A stretch of 11,607 nt of DNA from Clostridiales bacterium (GTDB lineage: Bacteria; Bacillota; Clostridia; Peptostreptococcales; Anaerovoracaceae), in NCBI GenBank assembly GCA_012735285.1, contig JAAYHT010000140.1, positions 1 to 11,607 of the forward strand. The letters run 5' to 3'. Made by a program: the position numbers and the translations under genes. Below, piece after piece: positions 1 to 6,460 of the stretch (its first letter is position 1; each line of letters starts with the position of its first letter). The notes below the pieces were generated by a model, which had not been told where the DNA came from, ran no database searches, and saw nothing but the letters and a program-made list of their open reading frames with translations.

Positions 1-1
1 A

Positions 2-699
2 AAATGGAAACGAAAAAATGGGCTACTACCACCGTTTATTAATCAAATCAGAAAATTTCTTTATCAAATTAAAAAAGGTGTTGGAGTTTTTAATGTTCCA
101 GCACCTTTTTTGTCTACAGTCTGAAAGTTCTTTCAAAGAAAGAACTTATGGAGACTTGTAAGCAAACCGATAATTTATATCATATTGCAGGCATTGAGAG
201 TATCGGAGTATCCAGATTCTATCATCCAGAGACAGCGAAATATTTTTTAGACACAGTAAAGGATTGTTTTGACATAATCATTGTTGACTCGGGAAATGAA
301 TTGGATGATGGATTAGCTATTGGTGCCTTAGAAAATATTGAAGAAAGGTTTTGCATTATAACACAACAGGAATCAGTTTTAAAGAACTATGAAAAATTAA
401 AACCAATTTATAGCAAACTGGGTTTTTGTTTTAATGGGATGATAGTAAATAAACACAATAGTGGCAATTATTATGACCTAGATTATATTTCTAAAAGACT
501 CTCGATTTGTTCTGACCAAATCTTAAAAGTAGAAATGACGGATTATTATCTGCAGGCGGAAATGGATCGCTGTACCCTGATAAATTACAACGATAAAAAT
601 TACATAAACGATATTATCGAACTTTCAAATCAAATACTAAACAAATGTGATTTAGATATTTGCATTAAGAGGAAAAGAAAATGGAGAAGTTTTATTTAG
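2..699 (+). CDS. CpaE/MinD-like P-loop ATPase of a Tad-like operon, 5' end outside the window, apparent one-base frameshift
   Basis: Seen: the frame at 2-121 is open, while the other two forward frames are full of stops there. The frame at 94-699 is open to the end. Adding one T to the T6 run at 106-111 joins the two into one continuous protein. After the junction the protein has DNLYHIAGI, then FDIIIVDSGNE (Walker B/switch-like, Asp at residue 47 counted from the ATG at 148), then ITQQE and NGMIVNKHN, which is the order seen in the second half of CpaE/MinD ATPases. The Walker A half would lie left of the window. Known: CpaE-like proteins help localise and regulate Tad pilus machinery. The stop overlaps the next gene by 19 bases, so translation is probably coupled. 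The ATG at 148 has no Shine-Dalgarno and would give a protein without Walker A, so I do not take it as the true start. Alternative: a real pseudogene. Confidence 0.7.
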
Positions 700-2066
700 A
701 TCAGCATCTTGCAGCAAAAACAAAATCTAGTAACCAACAAGAGATGAGTTTTGAAAAGCTGTGCGCAATGATACAGGAGGATTTTATAAGAGAATGGAAT
801 GATGATAGGCGGGACTTACATGCTACTTTAGAGCTGCAGAAAAAAGCTATCATAGGTTATAAAAATGAAGTTGCATACTTTCTGGAGAAAATAAATTCTT
901 TAATAAAAGAGTACCAGGCAGCAGAAGCTGTCTATCCTCCATGGTATAAATCCTTAGCAGAAGCCATATATCATGAAAATTGGGGGCTTGCTGGAGTATC
1001 CGAATGGTTTTCAGAGGAATTTGCTGAAAGCAGTTCGGCTAAGATAATTGGCGAAAGAATATATTTCATGAAAGATGGGGTCATGAAATTAATGCCGCAG
1101 AAAATATCTAAGGAACGCCGGGAACAGTTAATAAGGGCATTCTTACTTTTAACCCCTGAGGAAAGATTAGATAAAGAATTCCATGAAATATATCTTTTAG
1201 ACGGTACACGAATAACTATTTTTAGAGGGCAGATGACTAAACAAGATCAAGATGTAATTATACTCAGAAGGTACATAATCCCCAAATACACTTTTGAAGA
1301 GCAAGCAAATAGAGGGACCATACCAAAAGAAGCCATCCCTCTATTTCGCTCCATGGTTGACCTGGGCTATAACGTAGCGTTTGTAGGAGCAGTAAGAACA
1401 GCAAAAACCACATTCTTATCAACCTGGCAGAGCTATGAGGATCCTAATCTTGAAGGTGTTATGGTAGAAACCGACCCTGAAATACCAATGCATTTACTTA
1501 TACCTGATGCACCGATTGTTCAGCTGATAGCAGATGATGAGAAATTGAGAGGGATTTCTAAGAACTTGCTGAGAAGTGATGCGGATTACTTCATTATGGC
1601 TGAAGCTAAAGACGGAAATGCTTTAGATACGGCATTAAGGATTGCAAGTAAGGGTACAAGGAGGATGAAGATAACGCTTCACTTAAGGGATCCTTTGAAT
1701 TTCCCAAGGGATATCGCTTGGGATATTGCAAGATCTTTAGGTGGAGATGTTGACATCATATCAAAACGGGTTGCCTTAAGTTTCGATTATGTATTTCATA
1801 TTATCCAGCTGAAGAATAAGAGTAAAAAACGACTTAATAGCATATATGAGCTATCTTTTGATAGATCAAACGACAAAATTATTATGAATAAAATCTGCGC
1901 TTATAACCACAAAACAGATGATTGGTGTTGGAACAATACAATAAGCGAGAGTAAAAGAGAATTGGGCGAAGAAGAGAGTCTAGAAGCTTTTAATATTTTC
2001 TCTAAGCAACTCTCAATTCTTGCTGAAAAATATCCAATGAAAGGTACGGGAAATAAACATGCTTAA
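681..2066 (+). CDS. CpaF/VirB11-like secretion ATPase (Tad pilus motor), degenerate Walker A
   Basis: This is probably the cytoplasmic hexameric ATPase that powers pilin assembly through the two membrane proteins encoded next. The protein has 461 residues, about the usual CpaF length. Residues 1-215 are the N-terminal region with a long helical part (25-80). Residues 216-375 carry the ATPase core: GAVRTAKTT at 236-244 in the Walker A place, the acidic VETDPE at 262-267, a Walker B-like DYFIMAEAKD at 302-311 and a His-box-like KITLH ending at H334. The usual GxxxxGK[ST] has Ala where the second Gly belongs, and the common Gly-Glu of Walker B is Ala-Glu. K242 and T243 are kept. The start ATG has AAGAGGA 7 bases upstream, overlaps the CpaE-like gene by 19 bases, and the stop overlaps the TadB-like gene by 8. 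The context of two T2SSF-like proteins favours CpaF over a conjugation ATPase. Confidence 0.85.
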   Translation: MEKFYLDQHLAAKTKSSNQQEMSFEKLCAMIQEDFIREWNDDRRDLHATLELQKKAIIGYKNEVAYFLEKINSLIKEYQAAEAVYPPWYKSLAEAIYHENWGLAGVSEWFSEEFAESSSAKIIGERIYFMKDGVMKLMPQKISKERREQLIRAFLLLTPEERLDKEFHEIYLLDGTRITIFRGQMTKQDQDVIILRRYIIPKYTFEEQANRGTIPKEAIPLFRSMVDLGYNVAFVGAVRTAKTTFLSTWQSYEDPNLEGVMVETDPEIPMHLLIPDAPIVQLIADDEKLRGISKNLLRSDADYFIMAEAKDGNALDTALRIASKGTRRMKITLHLRDPLNFPRDIAWDIARSLGGDVDIISKRVALSFDYVFHIIQLKNKSKKRLNSIYELSFDRSNDKIIMNKICAYNHKTDDWCWNNTISESKRELGEEESLEAFNIFSKQLSILAEKYPMKGTGNKHA

Positions 2067-2988
2067 GATTATATTTATCAACGCTATTATCTATCTTTTA
2101 ATCGTATATGGCTTAATAATGCTATTCTACGAGCCTATAAGAATCGCATATTACAAGCTCATATTAAGAGGAAGACTTAGAACTAATATACCTAATAAAG
2201 GAAAACTTGAGCTAGCTGTTGCCAGAGCTCTACATACCAGTTTAGGAAAACCAGTCTCGCCCGATGCTTTTATAGCCATTTTAGCAATAATCTTTATCAC
2301 CTTCTTTTTAATTAGTATTAAGACTCTACCACTTATATTTTCAATTATGATTTCTTCTTTAATTACTTCCTTACCCTGTTTGCTTATTTGGATTAGGCTG
2401 GAAGCAATAAGGAGGAGGGGCAGTCATGAAGGTGAAACTTTAGTATCAAAATTTTTACGCCAGTATAGGCTTACCAATTACAATGTATACGAAACTCTTG
2501 AGCGTATAGTGGAAGCTAAAATTGATATTAAGAATACGAGAAGGCTTATTTATAAACTTTTAATCGATCTTAGGAGTACCGGCAGCCCTAGAAAAATAAA
2601 AGAGGCGACAGAAGATTTGGCCTATGCAATACAAACAAATTGGAGCAATATGTTAGCTCACAATATTTATATTGCGGCTACTAAGGGAACGAATGTAACG
2701 CTAGCTATTGAAGATATATTAATCCAGCTTCGAGAGGCTAGAGCAATGGTGGAAGAGAGGAAACGACTTAACAATGAAGCTACCAGAATGACCTATTACA
2801 TGGTTCCTTTAGTCTATCTTGCAACTGGCTTTATGGCAGTTAAATACTTAGACTTGCCATTAAAAAGATTTTTATATAACCAACTATATACTCAGGAAGG
2901 TTTTGTGATATTTATACTGATTATCTTCTTCTTTGTTGGGAATATAGCCCTTCTTTCACTTGTAATTAATCAGCGTTTCGATTATTGA
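2059..2988 (+). CDS. TadB-like inner-membrane platform protein (T2SSF-type)
   Basis: The protein has 309 residues, the normal size for TadB. Membrane segments are visible at about 4-23, 69-87, 90-112, 246-262 and 282-303. The long soluble part between 115 and 240 is rich in charged helices (LRQYRLTNYNVYETLERIVE, then ATEDLAYAIQ and IEDILIQLREARAM), which matches the cytoplasmic bundle of T2SSF-fold proteins. Known: TadB and TadC form the membrane platform contacted by the CpaF motor. The gene starts inside the end of the CpaF-like gene (8-base overlap) and its TGA runs into the ribosome site of the TadC-like gene. The assignment rests on topology, motif feel and gene order, because sequence conservation in this family is low. 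No sign of truncation. Confidence 0.75.
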   Translation: MLKIIFINAIIYLLIVYGLIMLFYEPIRIAYYKLILRGRLRTNIPNKGKLELAVARALHTSLGKPVSPDAFIAILAIIFITFFLISIKTLPLIFSIMISSLITSLPCLLIWIRLEAIRRRGSHEGETLVSKFLRQYRLTNYNVYETLERIVEAKIDIKNTRRLIYKLLIDLRSTGSPRKIKEATEDLAYAIQTNWSNMLAHNIYIAATKGTNVTLAIEDILIQLREARAMVEERKRLNNEATRMTYYMVPLVYLATGFMAVKYLDLPLKRFLYNQLYTQEGFVIFILIIFFFVGNIALLSLVINQRFDY

Positions 2989-2999
2989 AGGAGAGCGAT

Positions 3000-3653
3000 A
3001 TGAATATAACCTTAGGTATAAACATTTTATTGATAACAATAGCGCTTATAGGAGCAATTTTAATATGGAGCGGTTATAGGAATCGAAAGTTGGTTATGGC
3101 TAAGCGGTGGAGAATTAAAGTAGATGAGCCGAAATTAAAAGATTATCCTCCATTTTCGTGGATTAAATCCTATCTAGTTAAACAGAAGAAAGAAAAGATG
3201 GACATAGAAATATACGAGGCCATATCTTTTCTTAGAAACATAACTTCTATAGGCGGGGGATATACCAGCGCTGATTCAATATTAGATCAGCTTAAAGAGC
3301 ATAGGGGGCTGCTTTCTCCAATATACAGCAGAATGCTTAGACTGCTTAGGCAAAACCAAAAAGAAGAGGCTATAAATTATTTCTACAATGCAGTAGGAAC
3401 AGAAATTAGCAAAGATTTTGCAAGGTTATTGATTCAGTGGGATGAAATCAATCCTAAGGATCTTATGGAGATATTACTGTCGCATCAAAAGAATATAAAG
3501 GAAGTAAGACTAACTATACAAAAAAGACGAGATGAAATGATAAGCGATTTTATATATCTACCTGTTGTTTTTAATGTCATGCTGGTATTTATTAATTTCA
3601 TCTATGTAAGTTATTTAATTGATCAAAAAGAAATGTTAACGATGATATTTTAA
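3000..3653 (+). CDS. TadC-like inner-membrane platform protein, short form
   Basis: The 217-residue product has an N-terminal membrane segment (4-23), a cytoplasmic helical middle (about 30-183) and a C-terminal membrane segment (184-206). The middle includes EAISFLRNITSIGGG at 73-87, the typical start of a T2SSF helical bundle with a glycine-rich turn. It is shorter than usual TadC proteins (about 300 residues). I chose the ATG at 3000 because AAGGAG at 2988-2993 sits 6 bases before it. An in-frame TTG at 2985 would lie before that ribosome site and overlap the upstream stop, so it is unlikely. The gene follows the TadB-like gene directly and is followed by two microprotein genes. Inference: it forms a platform heterodimer with the TadB-like protein. 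Confidence in the exact family is moderate. Confidence 0.68.
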   Translation: MNITLGINILLITIALIGAILIWSGYRNRKLVMAKRWRIKVDEPKLKDYPPFSWIKSYLVKQKKEKMDIEIYEAISFLRNITSIGGGYTSADSILDQLKEHRGLLSPIYSRMLRLLRQNQKEEAINYFYNAVGTEISKDFARLLIQWDEINPKDLMEILLSHQKNIKEVRLTIQKRRDEMISDFIYLPVVFNVMLVFINFIYVSYLIDQKEMLTMIF

Positions 3654-3671
3654 ATGAAAGGGGTTAATAAG

Positions 3672-3818
3672 ATGAAACAATTAATTGTAATGATCTCGAT
3701 GATAGCTTTAGGTATCGTTTTAGCAGGATTTGTTATGGGGTTTGAAGAATCGGCAGAAAGAATTACAAGTTCGATAGAAGAAAGGATAGAATATGAAACT
3801 ATTATAGGAAGTGATTAA
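3672..3818 (+). CDS. 48-residue membrane microprotein 1, pilin-like candidate
   Basis: This short gene begins MKQLIVMISMIALGIVLAGF and ends in an acidic, charged tail (EESAERITSSIEERIEYE) of 48 residues in total. A single hydrophobic segment covers residues 4-24, and the rest could be an amphipathic helix. AAAGGGG at 3657-3663 lies 8 bases before the ATG, and the gene starts 18 bases after the TadC-like stop. The next gene encodes a product of exactly the same length that aligns without gaps (identical at residues 1-7, M10, L13, G14, I15, G23, E25), which argues strongly that both are real and arose by tandem duplication. I see no classical type IV prepilin site (basic leader, Gly, then Glu at +5). 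It could be a Flp-type pilin of a divergent class, an assembly factor, or a small regulator of the platform. The function is inferred only from context. Confidence 0.72.
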   Translation: MKQLIVMISMIALGIVLAGFVMGFEESAERITSSIEERIEYETIIGSD

Positions 3819-3834
3819 ACTCTGGAGGCAGCAG

Positions 3835-3981
3835 ATGAAACAACTTATAGTGATGTTGGTTATGGTAGTATTAGGCATTGCAATTTTTAACCTAATCGCA
3901 GGTGATGAAGGTCATTCTATATTAAATGTAATGAAAGATGTTTGGGAAGAAGAAATTCAAATTAGGACAAACTATCCATAA
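3835..3981 (+). CDS. 48-residue membrane microprotein 2, paralogue of the preceding gene
   Basis: The product begins MKQLIVMLVMVVLGIAIFNL, then AGDEGHS, and ends in a charged tail rich in Glu, Asp and Trp (DVWEEE) followed by TNYP. It has one membrane segment (about 4-22). It is the same length as microprotein 1 and aligns with it without gaps through the hydrophobic part, including G14, G23 and E25, while the tails differ. GGAGG at 3824-3828 lies 6 bases before the ATG. The gap to the previous stop is 16 bases and to the next start is 13. Inference: the two are small subunits of the same pilus-like structure, with different exposed tails. The shared N-terminus with the next, larger gene product supports co-assembly. 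The function is not known from sequence. Confidence 0.72.
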   Translation: MKQLIVMLVMVVLGIAIFNLIAGDEGHSILNVMKDVWEEEIQIRTNYP

Positions 3982-3994
3982 TTAGGAGGAAAGA

Positions 3995-4423
3995 ATGAAG
4001 CAGTTAATTGTATTAGCGGCCATCCTTCCCCTAATGCTTATATTCATGGCACAATACACCTTAGATCAAAAAAATAGCGTTGCAATAAGCATTCTCCAAG
4101 AACAAGTATATACAGCAAAAGAAAAAGCCAAACAGGAGGGCTGCTTTACTGAAGAAATAAAGAATGAGTTAAAGCAAAATATCAGCAGGGCCTTAAACAT
4201 TGATGAAGAAGAAATAATTATCGACGCTACTGAAACTAGGCAGTATAGAATAAACTACTTTGACCCATCGGGACAACGAGGCATAATTCACTACAGTGTA
4301 TCGGTGCCGATAAAAAAGATAATGGCTGGAGGGAATTTATTAGGAATTGGAAAGGACAAAAACACTGCAATTTATACTGTTTCCGGGAGTACGGCTAGCG
4401 AATATTTGCCGAAAAAGAATTAG
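3995..4423 (+). CDS. Pseudopilin-like exported protein with MKQLIV N-terminus
   Basis: The 142-residue product begins MKQLIVLAAILPLMLIFMAQ, giving one N-terminal membrane segment (4-20), then a helical stretch (22-66, KNSVAISILQEQVYTAKEKA) and a C-terminal, beta-rich-looking part (70-130, with YRINYFDPSGQRGIIHYSVS). This layout of N-terminal hydrophobic helix, extended amphipathic helix and beta domain is that of type IV pilin-like and TadE-like proteins, but I see no recognisable prepilin cleavage site. A perfect AGGAGG at 3984-3989 precedes the ATG by 5 bases, so expression may be high. Its first six residues are the same as those of the two microproteins just upstream. Likely a minor or major pseudopilin. 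The domain outside the membrane could hold the exposed function. One cysteine (C50) is present. Confidence 0.65.
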   Translation: MKQLIVLAAILPLMLIFMAQYTLDQKNSVAISILQEQVYTAKEKAKQEGCFTEEIKNELKQNISRALNIDEEEIIIDATETRQYRINYFDPSGQRGIIHYSVSVPIKKIMAGGNLLGIGKDKNTAIYTVSGSTASEYLPKKN

Positions 4424-4434
4424 CGGGGGATTTT

Positions 4435-4869
4435 ATGAAGGTTTTTATTGTATTCATCGGACTACTGATTTTAAATTTGACCTTTATAACATATCAGGGA
4501 GATCTTCATCGTTATGTTCAGCTACAGAATTACCTAAAAGCCGTGGCAGAAGAATGTGCATCGGGCGCATCCTTATATTACGATGAAGAGGCATACAGTC
4601 AAGGTTTGATGGTAATAAATAGGGGTGAGGCAATAAAATATGTTGAAGACAGAGTAAACAGAGCTTTTAATTCCCTGAACTTAAAAGGTAAACAAAGCCT
4701 TACATATGATATTGAAATCCTTGATGACAGCAAGGATGACAGTTTATCCCCATACGTTATTGTAACATTAAGATTAAATACTAATGACCTATTTCGCTTG
4801 TCGTTTCTGAAGGTCGACAGTGTGGTCAGAAGTGCCAAATACGAACTTGTGGATTACGGAGGGGGATGA
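4435..4869 (+). CDS. TadE/TadG-like pseudopilin
   Basis: The 144-residue product starts MKVFIVFIGLLILNLTFITY with a membrane segment at 4-20, followed by a helix (22-47, LHRYVQLQNYLKAVAEECAS) and a mixed domain ending in SVVRSAKYELVDYGG. The pattern of hydrophobic helix, then Y-x-Q-x-Q-N-Y-L-K-A-x-A-E-E and S-x-Y-Y, is what TadE-like minor pilins of Gram-positive Tad clusters usually look like, where a small residue-rich segment after the helix handles packing. GGGGGA lies 4 bases before the ATG. The previous stop is 11 bases upstream. It probably ends the pilus operon proper, though the next gene starts only 41 bases on and could be co-transcribed. Confidence 0.65.
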   Translation: MKVFIVFIGLLILNLTFITYQGDLHRYVQLQNYLKAVAEECASGASLYYDEEAYSQGLMVINRGEAIKYVEDRVNRAFNSLNLKGKQSLTYDIEILDDSKDDSLSPYVIVTLRLNTNDLFRLSFLKVDSVVRSAKYELVDYGGG

Positions 4870-4910
4870 TACAATAAAAGTCACATCAAATATCTGGAAG
4901 AGTATAGATA

Positions 4911-5699
4911 ATGAACCGGGATTTTGATTATAAAAAAAGGATTTGGGAATTAGATTTTTTAAGAGGATTTTGCATTCTATTGATGATAATAGATCATATT
5001 TTCTATGATCTGGCATTTATATTTCAAGAAGAGTGGTTTGGCGGTATAGAGGGAGAAGGCTTACTTTACTTAATTACAGATTTCTCAAGAACCGTTTATT
5101 TCCCATCGCTTGCAAGGAAAATTATAAGGCCTATTGCAGTATTCCTTTTCATCTTTATATCCGGGATCAGCTGCTCTTTTAGTCACTCAAATATTAAAAG
5201 AGGCATAAGGTTGGCAGTCGTTGCTCTAGCATTGACTGCTGTAAACTTTGGGTTGGATTTTCTAATGCAGCAGCAGGATCAGCTCACAATTCGATTTGGC
5301 ATTCTTCATTTGCTAGCTTCTTCAATTTTAATATTTTGTCTGTTGAAAAGGCTTGGGAAATTAGCCATGGTTGTAATAGCCATCCTAGCAATAATATTTG
5401 GTACCTACTATTTATATAATCCTTTAGAAACTAATATTAGCTACATGGCTATCTTAGTTAAGAGCACAACCAATTTATACTCCGCTGACTATTTCCCAAT
5501 ACTACCTTTTATAGGCTATTTTTTAATAGGAGCAGCATTAGGTCCTTTGCTTTATAAACATCGAACATCTTTATTCCCAATAGACAATCTAAATCGGATT
5601 AGACCGGTATTATTTTTTGGACGCAATGCTTTGATTGTATATCTGATTCATCAGCCGGTAATCTATGCAATACTTTATCTGATAGGTTGGATAAGATAA
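4911..5699 (+). CDS. DUF1624 / HGSNAT-like membrane acyltransferase
   Basis: The 262-residue product has WELDFLRGFCILLMIIDHIF at 12-31, the signature start of the DUF1624 (heparan-alpha-glucosaminide N-acetyltransferase catalytic) family: LDxxRG, then a hydrophobic stretch ending in Asp-His (D28, H29). About seven membrane segments follow (near 18-38, 73-91, 100-118, 129-146, 150-168, 195-214, 238-260). PFIGYFLIGAALGPLLY at 199-215 and the C-terminal GRNALIVYLIHQPVIY (237-252, H247) are also typical. Known: HGSNAT moves an acetyl group across a membrane onto a glucosamine; bacterial members are mostly uncharacterised and may modify cell-wall or surface glycans. The length fits short firmicute members. 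The ribosome site is weak (GGAAG, 10 bases before the ATG). Its closeness to the pilus genes may be chance or a link to surface modification. Confidence 0.82.
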   Translation: MNRDFDYKKRIWELDFLRGFCILLMIIDHIFYDLAFIFQEEWFGGIEGEGLLYLITDFSRTVYFPSLARKIIRPIAVFLFIFISGISCSFSHSNIKRGIRLAVVALALTAVNFGLDFLMQQQDQLTIRFGILHLLASSILIFCLLKRLGKLAMVVIAILAIIFGTYYLYNPLETNISYMAILVKSTTNLYSADYFPILPFIGYFLIGAALGPLLYKHRTSLFPIDNLNRIRPVLFFGRNALIVYLIHQPVIYAILYLIGWIR

Positions 5700-5722
5700 T
5701 CTTAAGGCTTTTCCGAAAGATT
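5698..5722 (+). terminator. Weak AT-rich hairpin after the DUF1624 gene
   Basis: AATCTT at 5698-5703 pairs with AAGATT at 5717-5722, with a possible inner GG/CC pair. It overlaps the end of the gene and is followed by a T-rich but interrupted stretch (5731-5747). It may be a weak terminator, and the evidence is thin. Confidence 0.22.
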
Positions 5723-5753
5723 AAATTATGTGAGTTTGTTTTATTTCTAGAAA

Positions 5754-5771
5754 GTTAATTTCTTTATTAAC
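5754..5771. promoter_or_regulatory. Inverted repeat GTTAAT-N6-ATTAAC, possible operator
   Basis: GTTAAT at 5754-5759 and ATTAAC at 5766-5771 form a perfect 6+6 dyad with a 6-base spacer in the 115-base gap upstream of the exported-protein gene. A dyad of this size is compatible with a dimeric repressor site or a weak RNA hairpin. No good promoter could be matched to it, so the assignment is tentative. Confidence 0.25.
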
Positions 5772-5814
5772 CTTATTATCCAAATTGATCGCCTAATAAG
5801 GGGGATATTATGAA

Positions 5815-6383
5815 ATGAACAAGCGCAAGATTTTTATTAAATTTTGATAATTGCTCTGATCGCTGTATTTGCTATTAGCTGTTATTCGGGAAATCAGAAC
5901 AACAAAGCCATAATAGGCCAAATGCTTGTAAACATCTATGATAATCAACATTTTGCTTTGGTGCGTGTCCAAAAGAACCTGGAAAATCGAAGCGATATGA
6001 TGCTTATGTATCAAAGTGATCAACTTGGCAATTTATTAAACTATAATTTTGCTGTCGGAGACACAAAGCAGCCTGGGCATTTACTTTACGAAGATTTATT
6101 TAAGGAAATAAGTATTGTTTGCGACGAAAACCGTACTGAGCAAGAGCGAGAAGAGGCGCGTATAAGAGCTATAGCATTTGCAAAACAACTTATCGAAATA
6201 AGAGAAAAAGTAGATGAGTTCTGTACTAATGAACTTCGATGGTATCAGCTGGGTCCTCCCAGAGACAAAAAATTATTTAGACAAAGATTATTAAATTATT
6301 ATAAATTACTAGACCGCCATAATAAACTATATCAAAAAATCGATGCATACATCTACGATTATTATTTATATCCTGTTGTATAA
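5815..6383 (+). CDS. Small exported protein, probable lipoprotein, signal peptide frameshifted from body
   Basis: I do not recognise the family. Seen: ATG at 5815, with AAGGGGG 10 bases upstream, encodes MNKRKIFIKF and then stops at TGA (5845). The adjoining frame from 5844 reads LIIALIAVFAISCYSG and stays open to 6383. Adding one T to the T4 run at 5842-5845 joins them into a textbook export signal: three basic residues, a hydrophobic core (10-21) and a lipobox-like AISC with Cys at 23. The body (about 165 residues) is soluble, charged and mostly helical, with a likely coiled coil (EQEREEARIRAIAFAKQLIE) and many Tyr/Asp/Lys near the C-terminus. Without the correction, a TTG at 5844 would have to start translation, and it lacks any ribosome site. 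Alternative: a true pseudogene. No partner is evident from the neighbours. Confidence 0.6.
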
Positions 6384-6426
6384 GAATAATCTTAATTGCA
6401 CCACTCTTCTAATAAGTTCGATATTC

Positions 6427-6454
6427 TTGACAAACACTAGATGATAGCTATAAT
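6427..6454 (+). promoter_or_regulatory. Sigma-A promoter of thrS
   Basis: TTGACA at 6427-6432 and TATAAT at 6449-6454 match the -35 and -10 consensus perfectly, with a 16-base spacer. Transcription should begin near 6461, just ahead of the T-box leader. Confidence 0.85.
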
Positions 6455-6460
6455 GAAATT

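Noticed and set aside
71..111. Intrinsic terminator ending a gene upstream of the pilus operon, with a short peptide end at 1-42
   Set aside because: The stretch lies inside an open frame (2-121) that joins well to the CpaE-like protein, so it is more likely coding DNA that happens to form, or also forms, a hairpin. It is kept as a finding.
148..699. A complete CpaE-like gene starting at ATG 148
   Set aside because: It has no ribosome site, the ATG follows directly on a hairpin arm, and the product would lack the whole Walker A half.
681..2066. Conjugation-type VirB11 ATPase
   Set aside because: There are no other conjugation genes, and the two following T2SSF-like proteins and pseudopilins fit a Tad locus.
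4847..4875. Possible promoter TTGTGG-N17-TACAAT before the DUF1624 gene
   Set aside because: The -35 matches only three of six bases and the site lies mostly in coding sequence; not strong enough to list.
4599..5016. Minus-strand open frames over the TadE-like gene and the start of the DUF1624 gene, and a plus-strand frame at 4347-4586
   Set aside because: They have no family features, lie over well-supported genes and lack good ribosome sites.
5838..5848. Programmed -1 ribosomal frameshift in the exported-protein gene
   Set aside because: The bases before the stop do not form a slippery heptamer, and slipping back would mispair the first position of the Phe codon.
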